DNA of 64,000 nucleotides from Akkermansiaceae bacterium (GCA_905182405.1 CAJJBQ010000002.1:2156483-2220482), one strand, 5' to 3'; counted from the stretch's first letter, positions 18,201-26,993 are shown. Program-made: numbers and translations. The notes: generated from the sequence alone by a model not told the origin.

Positions 18201-20545
18201 CAAAAATCCTCGTTGCTGAAGAGTTCGTTCCACCAGGGAAAAGTGAAGTAGGCGGTGCCTCCGGACCAGGACGTCGGACTGTTGTCACGGCCATCGGTAG
18301 AATCCATGGAGCGGTCGAAGTCCCAGATGGGGCCAAACTCCATTTTGCCCTGGCGGGTCTTGTGGAAATAGGTGCTCAGCCTCAGGGCATCGGCATTGAG
18401 AGCGAGAACATTGTGCAGGTGGTGATCCGCCCAGGCCAGAGGATCGATGTAGTCCTCGTAGTTGTTTCCGCTCAGCGAATTATTCATGGCATTGAGGTAA
18501 TCGCGGAGCCAGTCGGCCTGCTCCGGGGTGACGTCTTCCTCTTTTGGGTAGACCCAGCCGAGGGATCTTCCGCCCGCGCTCAGCCCACTGTCACCAGGAT
18601 CGAGACGGTCGATTTTCATGATGTATCCACCCGCAATTCCCGGCTCGCTGTTGACGCTTTCGGGCAGCCGCTCGACGTCAATGCGATCCTTGTCGCGCGT
18701 GATCTTTTCCATGAAGGTATACACTCCGTCGTAATCGAAGGAGCTGCTTGTGCCGTAGCTAAGGTTGCCGCCGTTGGTGTTAAGAAAGAGCTCCACAAAC
18801 CGGGTGCGGACGGCATAGCGGCCAGATTGATTGCTCAGGTTGTAAATCAAGGCGTTCCGCATCAGCGAAGGGTCAAACTGGGAACGGGCGTTGAGGACCC
18901 AGTCGGACTCCTCCGGCATTCCCAGGGGAGCGATATCCTTGTTCCGGTTGTCTTCGTTCCAGGCCTCTATGCTGTATGCTTTCTTCTCGAATCCAGCGGA
19001 AGAGGATCCCCGGGTTTTGTAGCCACCCCGGGTGCCCAGGGCATATGGCTTATTCAGGGTGGTGATCCCGGTGTTGGGATCGGGCTCGAAAAAGGCGAAA
19101 AAGACGTAGGCCTTTCCATTGCTTGCGCTGGGCCCACCACTGAACTTCTCCATCACCACAACTGGAATATCGGAGGTGAACGATGCTGCACTGGCAGCGA
19201 GTTCGATGTAACCCTCCTCGGTGACCGGACCCGGCGCCAGGCCCTCATCGTAGACGCGGGCGCGAATGATCCGGGATGAAGTGATGTTAATGGGCGAGCC
19301 AGTGTAGAGGGTCGATGATGAGGTCGGCGAGTCACCATTGGAGGTGTAGCGGATCTGGGCGGTGGGGGAAGAGACGGCGAGTCCGAGAGACAAAGAACCC
19401 GTGAATCCGCGACCGGGAATCGAGAAGGCCACGGCCTCCGCAGGAAGGCCCTGGTTGCTGCCGTTCGAAGCGCCCGGGGTGGGGTTCTGAAAATAATCGA
19501 CTGCTCCGAGACCGGGATTCGTGGCCGCAGTCGTGGCATCGAGCTGGGGGAGAATCAGAAGATCGGAGCTTCCCAGCGTTGTGTTGAGTCCATGAATGGC
19601 GAGCACATTGCTTCCGGCGTCCACCAGATTGAGATTTGCCGAGATGTTGAAGTCGACAAAGACAACGGCACTCCCGTCCGGGTGATCGTCAGTGGCCAGC
19701 GAGTTCCACCGGGGGCTGGCCGGGGCTTGAGCGGAGGCCACCGGCGTGCCGTTGAGATAGGCGGCGAAGCCGTCGTCGTACTTCATGCGAAGGGTGAGGG
19801 CAGTCAGGGCGGCAGGATCATCGACAGTGAAGGGAATACGGATGTAGACACTGCCGTTTATGTCATCCATCTGGGACTGCACATCGGCGTTGCTCCCGAT
19901 GAGATTGCTGTAATCGTAACCAACACCGGTATTGGCAGCGGACCAAGAGGAATCGTCGAACTCCTTGTCCCGCCAGGAGTTACCGATATCGGAGGTCGGG
20001 ACCAGGAGAGTGCAGATGGAATTCTCGGGGACGATAGTGACATCGGATCCGCTCCCGGTCTGGGCCAGCCCGTAGGAAAAGTCGTCGAACTGCTCTGGAT
20101 AGTTGGCATACTCTTGCACGATGGTCCGGCCATCGGCTTCCACGAGTGCGAGATAGCCACCGGTATCCTTGCTGAGTTTGAAGTTGGTATGGAGCTCGCC
20201 AGCATTTCGATCCTTGTCGGAAGCGAAGACGATGAGTGATCCCCCCGAGGGAAGAAGGGTGCCGTCGGGCAGTTGCCACCTGCCGAGTTCACCGGGATCA
20301 TTGGTGAGAAACCAGCCGCTGATATCAAGCGGAGCCGGATCGGGATTGAAGATCTCCATCCAGTCGGATGATTCTCCATCCTCATCGTAAAGAGATTTGT
20401 CATTGGAGGCCATGAACTCGACGATGACCGGAGCGGCGAGAGAGTTTACTGCCGAGAAGCCGAGAATGGCGGCGGAACCAAAGACGAGGGAGCAGGAACG
20501 GATGAAGCCAATGAGGGCCCATCCGCGGGAGAGCGGAGCATTCAT
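15239..20545 (-). CDS. CotH-kinase / lamin-tail-domain surface protein
   Basis: The ATG at 20545 opens a signal peptide (MNAPLSRGWALIGF...SLAAP), giving 1768 residues; the frame runs 41 codons further upstream without a plausible start. An N-terminal lamin-tail domain starts VIVEFMASNDKSLYD and has WMEIFNPDPAPLDISGWFL. A galactose-binding-like module follows, then a chitobiase-type segment (ISIPGRGFTGSL, IRYTSNGDSPT). A CotH kinase-like domain lies at about 510-870 (DIPVVVMEKF, RGSSSAGFEKKAYSIEAW, WVLNARSQFDPSLMRNAL, FGPIWDFDRSMDSTDG). Further lamin-tail copies (DIFVNEVLTNALLPATDSIEIF and VITEMMYHPLDGSVEFVEIQN) precede a C-terminal DADLDGVNNLLEYIFG calcium loop and a beta module. CotH proteins phosphorylate spore-coat protein in Bacillus; in PVC bacteria the target is unknown. 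Cell-surface attachment or secretion is inferred. Confidence 0.9.
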   Translation of the reverse strand: MNAPLSRGWALIGFIRSCSLVFGSAAILGFSAVNSLAAPVIVEFMASNDKSLYDEDGESSDWMEIFNPDPAPLDISGWFLTNDPGELGRWQLPDGTLLPSGGSLIVFASDKDRNAGELHTNFKLSKDTGGYLALVEADGRTIVQEYANYPEQFDDFSYGLAQTGSGSDVTIVPENSICTLLVPTSDIGNSWRDKEFDDSSWSAANTGVGYDYSNLIGSNADVQSQMDDINGSVYIRIPFTVDDPAALTALTLRMKYDDGFAAYLNGTPVASAQAPASPRWNSLATDDHPDGSAVVFVDFNISANLNLVDAGSNVLAIHGLNTTLGSSDLLILPQLDATTAATNPGLGAVDYFQNPTPGASNGSNQGLPAEAVAFSIPGRGFTGSLSLGLAVSSPTAQIRYTSNGDSPTSSSTLYTGSPINITSSRIIRARVYDEGLAPGPVTEEGYIELAASAASFTSDIPVVVMEKFSGGPSASNGKAYVFFAFFEPDPNTGITTLNKPYALGTRGGYKTRGSSSAGFEKKAYSIEAWNEDNRNKDIAPLGMPEESDWVLNARSQFDPSLMRNALIYNLSNQSGRYAVRTRFVELFLNTNGGNLSYGTSSSFDYDGVYTFMEKITRDKDRIDVERLPESVNSEPGIAGGYIMKIDRLDPGDSGLSAGGRSLGWVYPKEEDVTPEQADWLRDYLNAMNNSLSGNNYEDYIDPLAWADHHLHNVLALNADALRLSTYFHKTRQGKMEFGPIWDFDRSMDSTDGRDNSPTSWSGGTAYFTFPWWNELFSNEDFWQLYIDRYFELRKGPWTTANVQQIIDDYAAELNQAQVRNFQRFSNQPRFGGYSGEVNHLRNWLTTRLNWMDGQFVPEPVTNLSNGTLPAGTTLTLSGDLSNGRTIWYTLNGTDPRFTSNTTILSTETLVEVTAPAKAIIPTSTTGTTWRGDNEPYNDATWISGTNGVGFDSGTTYNPYININFEAPNPVMSGVNTSAYVRIPFNVDAGDLASLNYMTLEMRYDDGFIAYLNGTQIASGNAPGSPAWNSTATQNHDDGVAVTFVEFGADAFLSVLQPGQNILAIHGLNGNSTSSDFLVQARLVAGEKQVEPGASGGIQYTGPITLNETARLFARISDPRGGNNPGAGVPVGTGWGAPLKAEYLVNEVPASSVNLTIREIMFDPYDLGDALTNDSAYEFVELENLSNTKLSLSDVAFTNGIDFNFSSGSILSLAPGQKILVVNDLTAFQQVYGNGRDSLIAGEFEGSLNNDGELLELRDATGAIIQSFTFSSAGIWPGRADNGRSLILVNSDDPATGANWTASRSLLGSPGTNEPTLAQIPDIFVNEVLTNALLPATDSIEIFNPNLAPVDIGGWWLTDDLGQSGKFRIPANTIIPGGGFLVLDESDFNPTPGVDPSFALSSGGEEIYLVSATPAGDRTDYVHGFTFGDGSAGYSFGRHVNSVGEVSYPPLQSTSIGSVNDLPRVGPLVITEMMYHPLDGSVEFVEIQNIFGFPVPLAGVQVEGIGYVFDAGAPELDPGEVVLVVENDPTTFRATFNPPAAVGVFGPYAGRLSNGGEKVALKLPEANPLPAEPDLKPAVDSADYNDASPWPISPDGTGTTLERLLPASYGSDPASWQASVSPSGTPGVVDSSPPTDWRDAYFTSAELLDPALSGSLADADLDGVNNLLEYIFGTDLRDGTSFELPTISLVENDGATYIELSYRLRKGVTGFAISIETATDLSDWVDAGFTIQRNLDNGDGTSSITVRENTPVIDAGSRQFRLRVDEIAP

Positions 20546-20859
20546 GATAGGAAACGGGATTCGGGACGGATGTGTAATGTGGAGATGACAATTTAGAGAG
20601 TGACACCTCCAAAAGTAAGAACTCAAGCCACAACAACGATTAAACAAAAGCCATAACAAAAATGCCACTACCAGACACTTCCGATAACCTCTTCATCATT
20701 TAGGATTCCCCAAACGTCCCTGGTTTGGGAAACTTCCCGCATAAGGAAATTCCGCAAGTTCGACGGCAGTGGTGATTTTTTTTCGCCGCCTGAAAACTGG
20801 AGGTGACCCGGCGTGGCGCAGGCCTCAAGACCAAATAAAAATCCTGATAATATTCAGTT
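20546..20859. other. divergent promoter region
   Basis: This 314-nt gap lies between the CotH gene (minus) and threonine synthase (plus). It is AT-rich near both starts and must contain both promoters. I recognise no operator or repeat in it. Confidence 0.5.
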
Positions 20860-22086
20860 ATGTCCAATACCACAAACGATCAACCGAATTTTGTCACGCA
20901 TCTCGAATGCTCAAAAACAGGCGAGCACTATCGCGCGAATGAGATCCACGGCCTCTCCAAAGTGGGTGCGCCCCTTTTGGTGCGCTACAATTTGCCCGCA
21001 CTCAGCGCTGCCTTGAAACCGGCTGATCTCCTCGAACGAGGCGAAGATTTTTGGCGCTATCGCGAGTTCCTCCCGGTGCGGAAGCTAGAGAATATCGTGA
21101 ATCTCGGTGAGCAGATGACGCCCCTATTAAAGACCTCACGATTGAGAGGTGGCGACGAAGTTTTCATTAAAGACGAAGGACGCTTACCGACCGGTTCATT
21201 CAAGGCGCGCGGCCTGTGCCTAGCGGTATCAATGGCCAAGGAGCTCGGCTTGAATAAGCTCGCCATTCCAACAAACGGCAACGCAGGCGCCGCGATGGCG
21301 GCTTACGCGCGCAGCGCCGGCATGGAGGCCTTCGTGTTTTGTCCCGAGGACACGCCGGAGACGAATATCCGCGAGATCGCGATGCAGGGTGCCAAAGTAT
21401 GGCGTGTCAACGGACTCATCACGGATTGCGGGAAAATCGTGCGCGAGGGAGTTGAACACACCGGGTGGTTCGATGTATCAACGCTTAAAGAGCCTTATCG
21501 CATCGAAGGAAAAAAGACGATGGGCCTGGAACTCGCCGAGCAGTTCGGTTGGCAGCTCCCGGATGTCATCTTCTACCCAACCGGCGGTGGAACCGGGCTC
21601 ATCGGAATGGTGAAGGCCTTCGACGAACTCGAGGCAATTGGTTGGATTGGGTCGAAACGCCCTCGTATGGTGGCGGTGCAGGCCAGTGGTTGCGCACCGA
21701 TCGTCAAAGCCTTTGAGGACGGAGCTGAACACGCCGAGTTGTGGAAAGATGCACACACGGTGGCCGCCGGAATCCGCGTGCCAGCGGCGGTTGGCGATTT
21801 TCTCATCCTGCGCGGCGTGCGTGAAACCGGTGGCTTCGCGACCGCAGTCGACGATGATGCGATCATCGCCGCGCGCCAAGAAGTTGCCGATCGCGAGGGA
21901 ATTTTGCTCTGCCCCGAAGGCGCCGCGACCTACGCCGCCTACAAAAAGGAACTGACGAGCGGAAGGGTCCGTCGCGACGAGTCCGTGGTTCTATTTAACT
22001 GCGCTACCGGCCTCAAATACGACATGCCTCCAGTGACCGATCAGTTGGACCGACACAGTCCAATCGATTATTCCCAATTTGTCTAA
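20860..22086 (+). CDS. thrC: threonine synthase
   Basis: The 408-residue PLP enzyme would convert O-phospho-L-homoserine to threonine in the cytoplasm. It has the N-terminal FVTHLECSKTGEHYRANEI segment, which is a Cys-containing extension seen in long threonine synthases. The PLP lysine lies in TGSFKARG near residue 114, the substrate-phosphate loop in IPTNGNAGAAMAAYARSAG, and the PLP-phosphate glycine loop in YPTGGGTGLIG. The C-terminal LLCPEGAATYAAYKKEL also fits. Homologues from this branch are annotated threonine synthase, but a cysteate or diaminopropionate synthase-like role cannot be excluded without its operon partners, which are absent here. The gene stands alone, convergent with the Nramp gene. 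Confidence 0.88.
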   Translation: MSNTTNDQPNFVTHLECSKTGEHYRANEIHGLSKVGAPLLVRYNLPALSAALKPADLLERGEDFWRYREFLPVRKLENIVNLGEQMTPLLKTSRLRGGDEVFIKDEGRLPTGSFKARGLCLAVSMAKELGLNKLAIPTNGNAGAAMAAYARSAGMEAFVFCPEDTPETNIREIAMQGAKVWRVNGLITDCGKIVREGVEHTGWFDVSTLKEPYRIEGKKTMGLELAEQFGWQLPDVIFYPTGGGTGLIGMVKAFDELEAIGWIGSKRPRMVAVQASGCAPIVKAFEDGAEHAELWKDAHTVAAGIRVPAAVGDFLILRGVRETGGFATAVDDDAIIAARQEVADREGILLCPEGAATYAAYKKELTSGRVRRDESVVLFNCATGLKYDMPPVTDQLDRHSPIDYSQFV

Positions 22087-22167
22087 ACGCCGACCGAATC
22101 CTGGAGCGGCCTCCATCTCGAATCATCTCGTCGAGCGAAACGATTCCTTCGGGGCAGGCTCACATTC

Positions 22168-23535
22168 TTAGAGGAACGGTTTCGCCGCCGTCCAAATCCC
22201 AACCAGCACGATCAGGACCGCGCTAGCCCAGAACCAGACCGCGAACCCCTTACCGAGATCCAAACGTGGATCGGAGTCACGCCGTTTAAAATAGATCGCG
22301 GCATAGAGGACAATCAAGAGGATGATCGAAGTGACAAAGCCGCCGACGAAGACCATGAACACCGGATTTTCGAGCGCTTTATAGACGAGCGCCCACAGAA
22401 CTGGAATGACCCAGGCTAGGCCCGCAATCCAGCGCATGCGCAGTTTTAAATTCGAGAAATCGAACATCCCGATCTGCCCGAATGCATCCGCAAACTGCCG
22501 GGTCCAAGCCGCGAGCGCAGCAAAAGTCGTCGAGAACAGCACCACAAATGCGCCGGCGTAGAACATCGGTCCCGCCCAGTCTCCCAGCGTCGTCGTATAC
22601 ATCGTTGCCAGGTATTCCAGGAATGGTCCACCGCCGCCGGGTACTTCGCCACGCCCGTGCAGCAATCCTGCGCCAAGAATGTAGAAAGCCGCAGTCATGA
22701 CCGTATAGACGGTCATCGCTGCCACCGCGTCGACCATCATCACCTTGGTCCAACCTTTCGCGCGTCGTGCCCAAGCGTCGCTGCCGTCAGATTCGCCGGT
22801 CTTCGCGGCGTAGCCTTTTTCAATCAACCAGTAGTTGTAAGCCATGATTTCGTCCCCGCCGACCCCCGTGATGCCGAAGGCACCGATGACCAGCAAGAGC
22901 ATCGCATTGTCACTCGGCAGACTGAAAGTGAGACCCGAAAACACCTCGCCGATCGTGACGGCCTCCGGTCCGAGCTGCAGCGCCACCAACGAGACAAGGG
23001 TGAAAACGGTAAACAAGCCGATCATCACCACGGAGAGGGTCTCGATCAATTTGTAGTAACCTCCCGAAACGATGACGCCGACGACAGCGACCGTCACCAC
23101 CAGCCAAATATCAGTCGATATCGAAGGGATGGCCATGTTCAAAAGCACCGCGACCATGCCAATAATACCGCCAACCTGAAGGAATTTGAAGAGCATCAAA
23201 AAAAGCCATGCCCAAATGCTCCAGTTCGCCTTACCGATTCTCAGACCGGGCAATTTGTCGAGCAATGCAAAGGTCGGTTTGCCGGTCGCGATCGCCCGTT
23301 TTCCAAATTCCACCTGCACCGCGACTTTCACCAAACAGCTAATGAGGATCACCCACAGGGCGATGAATCCCGCCTCGGCACCAAGGGTCGTGGTAGCGAC
23401 CAGCTCGCCCGAGCCCACGATGGACGCCGACAGCACGAATCCGGGTCCGATGTGTTTGAGGCTACCGCGCAAGGTGGTCGGAGGCTCCTCTATTTTGGAT
23501 GGGTCGAGTTTATAGGGATCACTGCTAGGTCGCAT
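22168..23535 (-). CDS. Nramp-related transporter with altered metal-site motifs
   Basis: The 455-residue integral membrane protein has about eleven helices. It aligns with Nramp from LKHIGPGFVLSASIVGSGELVATTTLG. Canonical Nramp carriers have DPGN in helix 1 and MPH in helix 6 as metal ligands. Here the helix 1 position reads GSGE, and helix 6 reads GITGVGGDEIMAYNYW. The protein therefore belongs to an Nramp-related branch whose substrate is not the usual Mn/Fe pair. The gene is last in the fuconate operon, 98 nt after the dehydratase, in the same direction. That position suggests either import of a cofactor metal such as Mg for the dehydratase or uptake of an organic substrate of the pathway. 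Both are inferences. Confidence 0.85.
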   Translation of the reverse strand: MRPSSDPYKLDPSKIEEPPTTLRGSLKHIGPGFVLSASIVGSGELVATTTLGAEAGFIALWVILISCLVKVAVQVEFGKRAIATGKPTFALLDKLPGLRIGKANWSIWAWLFLMLFKFLQVGGIIGMVAVLLNMAIPSISTDIWLVVTVAVVGVIVSGGYYKLIETLSVVMIGLFTVFTLVSLVALQLGPEAVTIGEVFSGLTFSLPSDNAMLLLVIGAFGITGVGGDEIMAYNYWLIEKGYAAKTGESDGSDAWARRAKGWTKVMMVDAVAAMTVYTVMTAAFYILGAGLLHGRGEVPGGGGPFLEYLATMYTTTLGDWAGPMFYAGAFVVLFSTTFAALAAWTRQFADAFGQIGMFDFSNLKLRMRWIAGLAWVIPVLWALVYKALENPVFMVFVGGFVTSIILLIVLYAAIYFKRRDSDPRLDLGKGFAVWFWASAVLIVLVGIWTAAKPFL

Positions 23536-23633
23536 TGGATCGTAAGCCTAACGGCAGAGCCACGAGCAAAGAAGCCCAAAACCAGACTAGAGGTTCAGTA
23601 AGATCTCAGAGTAACGAATGGGAGAGCAGTATT

Positions 23634-24968
23634 CTATCCAAGATCGCATTCGAAGTGAACACCACGCCGGTTCTCCGGGCGCTCGCGCCAGATCTTCCCA
23701 CTCGGGAAGGTGTGATCGGCAAGAAAATCAGCTTTGAATTCTAATCCCCAACCCGGGGCTACGGGCGTGACATAGTGGCCACTCTTCGTCCGCACCGGAT
23801 GCTCGACGGAATCTTGGAGGAAATCGATATACTCCACGAGCTGCGTGTCCGAGTGCCCGCTCACGGCAATTTGATCCCACATTCCGTAGTGTTGAATCAT
23901 ATTACACAGCGCGATTCCGCCGCCATGGGGGCAGACCGGGACGCCAAATTTTGCCGCCATGAGAATAATCGCCATGACATCATTGACCCCGGCCACCCGC
24001 ACCGCATCGATCTGGCAGTATCCGATCCCACCGCTCTTGAGCAGTTGCTTGAAAATTACGGGTGAGGCGGCTTGCTCGCCACAGGCAAATTTAAAGGAGG
24101 CACCCTCGAAGGTCTCAGAGAGTTCGCAATAACCAAGGACGTCATCCCGGGCAATCGGTTCCTCGACCCACTTCAATTCAAAGGGCAGGTAGTGCCCGAT
24201 GTGCTCCTTAGCCTCATCGACGCCCCAATACTGGTTTGCATCGACCATCAAGGATTGATCGGGACCAAGGGCATCGCGCAGAAATTGAAGACGCGCCACA
24301 TCACTCTCGAGATCTTGCCCGACCTTCAACTTGAATGCATCGAAGCCTGTTTCCTGAAGCTTCAAGACGGTCTCAAGAATCGCCTCATCGCTCAAGCCCA
24401 GCCAACCCGCGGTGCAGTAGGCCTTCGGACCGAGCACGCTCATCTCTTGCTCACGCGTAACCTTCTGCGCCTTCGCAGTCTTCAAAATCGCGAGAGCCTC
24501 ATCCGGGCTCAGTGCATCCTGCAGGTGACGCCAGTCAATACAAGCGACGACAAACTCCGGCTCAAGATCCACCAACAGCTTCCACAAGGGCTTGCTCTCA
24601 GACTTCGCCCACAGATCCCACATCGCATTGATGATCGCTCCGCAAGCCATCCGGAAAACACCATCGTGCAGCCAGCGCAGCTGGTGGTGGTCGATCAAGC
24701 GCCGGTAGAGTTTCAGGGGCGCGGCCGAAAAATCCTTGAGCGATGTTCCCACCACCAGCTGCGCGAGATCGCGGATACCGTGGCAGATCCAGTCCGTTCC
24801 AGCGCCAACCGTGAACACCACCGCGACTCCGCGGAGCCCACCATCGGTCTCGAGGTGCAAGACCGCGGAAGAATAATCGGGAGCCTTGTGAAAGGGATCC
24901 GACCCCAGCATATCGTCCGACGTCGGCACACGCAGATCAATGACTTCGGCTGAAGTGATTTTCATCAT
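23634..24968 (-). CDS. L-fuconate dehydratase (enolase superfamily)
   Basis: The 444-residue protein has the length and layout of L-fuconate dehydratase in the mandelate-racemase group. The catalytic KxK pair is in FDAFKLKVGQD. The magnesium ligands are Asp in MVDANQYWG, Glu in KWVEEPIA and Glu in FACGEQAA, and the catalytic His is in VPVCPHGGGIAL. The N-terminal capping domain contains GSDPFHKAPDYS and DGVFRMACGAIINAMWDLWA, both characteristic. It removes water from L-fuconate to give 2-keto-3-deoxy-L-fuconate in the cytoplasm. The start is one of two adjacent ATGs (24968 or 24965), one nucleotide after the stop of the hydrolase gene, so the two are translationally coupled. Rhamnonate or galactarate dehydratase are less likely given the neighbours. 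Confidence 0.92.
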   Translation of the reverse strand: MMKITSAEVIDLRVPTSDDMLGSDPFHKAPDYSSAVLHLETDGGLRGVAVVFTVGAGTDWICHGIRDLAQLVVGTSLKDFSAAPLKLYRRLIDHHQLRWLHDGVFRMACGAIINAMWDLWAKSESKPLWKLLVDLEPEFVVACIDWRHLQDALSPDEALAILKTAKAQKVTREQEMSVLGPKAYCTAGWLGLSDEAILETVLKLQETGFDAFKLKVGQDLESDVARLQFLRDALGPDQSLMVDANQYWGVDEAKEHIGHYLPFELKWVEEPIARDDVLGYCELSETFEGASFKFACGEQAASPVIFKQLLKSGGIGYCQIDAVRVAGVNDVMAIILMAAKFGVPVCPHGGGIALCNMIQHYGMWDQIAVSGHSDTQLVEYIDFLQDSVEHPVRTKSGHYVTPVAPGWGLEFKADFLADHTFPSGKIWRERPENRRGVHFECDLG

Positions 24969-24969
24969 T

Positions 24970-25827
24970 CTAGCTCTCCTTGACCGCCGTTTGCTTCTGC
25001 GATCCCAACCCGTCGATGCCCAGCTCGACCACGTCTCCGGCCTTCAAATACCTCGGTGGATCAAATCCCAGACCAACCCCCGCTGGAGTCCCGGTGGAAA
25101 TGACGTCACCCGGGAGCAGGGTCATAAATTCGCTAAGGTAGCTGATGACATGCTGGATATTAAAAATGAAATCTGTCGTGCAACCGTCCTGGAGCTTCTT
25201 GCCATTCAGCGTGAGCCACAGATTGAGATTATTCGGATCGCCCACCTCGTCCTTGGTTGCGAGGTAGGGACCAAAGGGCGCGTAGCTGTCAGCGGATTTC
25301 CCTTTCACCCACTGGCCTCCCTTCTCCAACTGCCACTCACGCTCGGAGTAGTCATTATGCACCGCGTAGCCTGCGATGTAATCAAGCGCGTCACCCTCAC
25401 TGACGTACTTTGCTTTCTTCCCGATCACCACCGCGAGCTCGACCTCCCAGTCGGTTTTTTCCGAGTTCCGCGGAATCACGATCGGATCGTTCGGGCCGGT
25501 CCAAGCCGTCGTCGCCTTAAAAAATACGACAGGTTCACTCGGTTGCTCCATCCCAGCCTCCGCCGCGTGGGAGGCATAATTCAGCCCGATGCAGATGATC
25601 TTCGACGGTCGCGCAATCGCCGGCGCGAGCCTCACATCCGCAGCCCGAACCTTCGGCAGAGAGTCCCCCTCCCCTTCGATAAAGGCCGCAAGCCTCGAAA
25701 GGCCCTCGTTCTCAAAAAATCCCTCGCCCCAGTCCTCGCCGAAGCGGGTGCAATTAAAAATCTCAGTCTCTGAAGCGAAGACGCCAGGGATGATCGAATC
25801 GTTTTCGTGGTATCGGGTGAGTTTCAT
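24970..25827 (-). CDS. FAH-family hydrolase, probable 2,4-diketo-3-deoxy-L-fuconate hydrolase
   Basis: The 285-residue protein belongs to the fumarylacetoacetate hydrolase fold. Diagnostic segments are IICIGLNYASHAAEAG, the metal ligands in DWEVELAVVIGKK and GYAVHNDYSEREWQ, the lysine in KSADSYAPFGPYL, and the late DVISTGTPAGVGLG. The family cleaves C-C bonds in diketo acids using Mg or Mn. Its place between a 2-keto-3-deoxy-fuconate-type dehydrogenase and L-fuconate dehydratase indicates splitting of 2,4-diketo-3-deoxy-L-fuconate to pyruvate and L-lactate, as in the Xanthomonas-type pathway. The gene starts 12 nt after the SDR gene and ends one nucleotide before the dehydratase ATG. It has no signal peptide. 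Confidence 0.9.
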   Translation of the reverse strand: MKLTRYHENDSIIPGVFASETEIFNCTRFGEDWGEGFFENEGLSRLAAFIEGEGDSLPKVRAADVRLAPAIARPSKIICIGLNYASHAAEAGMEQPSEPVVFFKATTAWTGPNDPIVIPRNSEKTDWEVELAVVIGKKAKYVSEGDALDYIAGYAVHNDYSEREWQLEKGGQWVKGKSADSYAPFGPYLATKDEVGDPNNLNLWLTLNGKKLQDGCTTDFIFNIQHVISYLSEFMTLLPGDVISTGTPAGVGLGFDPPRYLKAGDVVELGIDGLGSQKQTAVKES

Positions 25828-25839
25828 AAAGCCAGGATC

Positions 25840-26589
25840 CTATCTCAACAAAGTGACGCCGCCATCAATATCATAGGCTGATCCGGTGATAAAGGCCGCC
25901 TTGTCCGAACACAAGAAGGCGGCCAGCTCAGCGACCTCCGAGGGCTTCCCCATACGACCGATCGGCTGGTATTCCGAGAGCTTCTCGAACATCCTCTCAC
26001 GCTCGTCTTCCGGATAATTCTTCTCAAGAAAGCCATCGACAAAGGGCGTATGAATGCGAGCTGGACAGACGCAGTTGGAGCGAATCCCCTGATCAATGTA
26101 GTCGCGTGCGACCGAGAGCGTCATCGCCACCGCCGCCCCCTTGGACATCGAGTAAGCGAAGCGATTTTCAATCCCGACTTTCGCCGCGATCGAGGCGATG
26201 TTCAGAATGGCGCCGCCGCCTTCGGCGATCATCTTCGGCACCGCGAAGTGGATGCAGTGATAGAGTCCTTTCACGTTCACCCCGTAGATCCGATCCATCT
26301 CTTCCGGTGTCGTGTCTCCGATATTGCCGATCGAAGCGATCCCGGCACTATTGACCAAAATATCAGCCCGCGGGAGTTTCTCGAAGACCTCACGAACCGA
26401 ATCCGTCTCCGAGACATCACAGCAGAGGCATTCCGCGCTTCCGCCAGCTTCCCGGATCAACTCCGCGGTTTCGTCGCCGGCCTCTTGCTGAAGATCGAGA
26501 ATGACGATGTGGTTGCCATCCTCAGCGATGCGCAGCGCAATCGCCCTGCCAATGCCGGAACCTCCTCCGGTGATGATTGCGTGTTTCAT
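25840..26589 (-). CDS. SDR dehydrogenase, probable 2-keto-3-deoxy-L-fuconate dehydrogenase
   Basis: This 249-residue classical short-chain dehydrogenase has the NAD-binding TGGGSGIG at residues 7-14, NSAG in the middle strand, the active serine in ILNIASIAAK and the YxxxK pair in FAYSMSKGA. The acidic residue in IVILDLQQ after the second strand favours NAD over NADP. The motif CPARIHTPFVDGFL is typical of keto-deoxy-fuconate dehydrogenases. It would oxidise 2-keto-3-deoxy-L-fuconate to the 2,4-diketo acid. It is the first gene of a minus-strand operon continuing with the FAH hydrolase, the dehydratase and the Nramp-like gene. Fucose dehydrogenase and lactonase, needed earlier in the route, are not in the window. 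Confidence 0.9.
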   Translation of the reverse strand: MKHAIITGGGSGIGRAIALRIAEDGNHIVILDLQQEAGDETAELIREAGGSAECLCCDVSETDSVREVFEKLPRADILVNSAGIASIGNIGDTTPEEMDRIYGVNVKGLYHCIHFAVPKMIAEGGGAILNIASIAAKVGIENRFAYSMSKGAAVAMTLSVARDYIDQGIRSNCVCPARIHTPFVDGFLEKNYPEDERERMFEKLSEYQPIGRMGKPSEVAELAAFLCSDKAAFITGSAYDIDGGVTLLR

Positions 26590-26814
26590 AATGAGTCAGT
26601 TTTCCGTGCGGTTTTTTTCTTTCTCGGCGAGCTCCGAGAACAGCTGAGAGTGGGATGGATAAAAAGCCGACCACAAGACAATCGTTATTTTTCACCTGCG
26701 TGCAATAAAACCGTTCGATTACCGAGGAGTTCAGTCTGACTCTTTTTCCTCGAATTGCTAGAAATTAGCTTTTTGCGAGGTGTCCCTGAATCAACTTCCT
26801 TACCCTCAAGTCCC

Positions 26815-26885
26815 AACCCCAATCGGGGTTGCATCCTTCTCCGCGTGGGCCTTCGCGCCTGACGCAACACCCTTGTGTGTTGCGT
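26815..26885. repeat. hairpin cluster, copy A of a shared repeat
   Basis: AACCCC-AATC-GGGGTT at 26815-26830 is followed by ACGCAACAC at 26862-26870 pairing with GTGTTGCGT at 26877-26885. The 12-mer TGACGCAACACC (26860-26871) recurs exactly at 28161-28172 on the far side of the esterase gene, again as the left arm of a hairpin. Lying between divergent genes, it is not a terminator; a REP-like element is the likely explanation. Confidence 0.5.
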
Positions 26886-26993
26886 GACTGTTGATCACCG
26901 TCAAGATGAGTCACCAGATCAGCCCCAAATTGAACCACTCCACTTCGCGGCAGAGCTGTGGCGGTTACGGAATTTGAGCGCCCCCTTCTATTC

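Noticed and set aside
18029..19279. 416-codon open frame on the plus strand
   Set aside because: It is antisense to the CotH kinase domain and shows only Val/Gly-rich composition typical of shadows.
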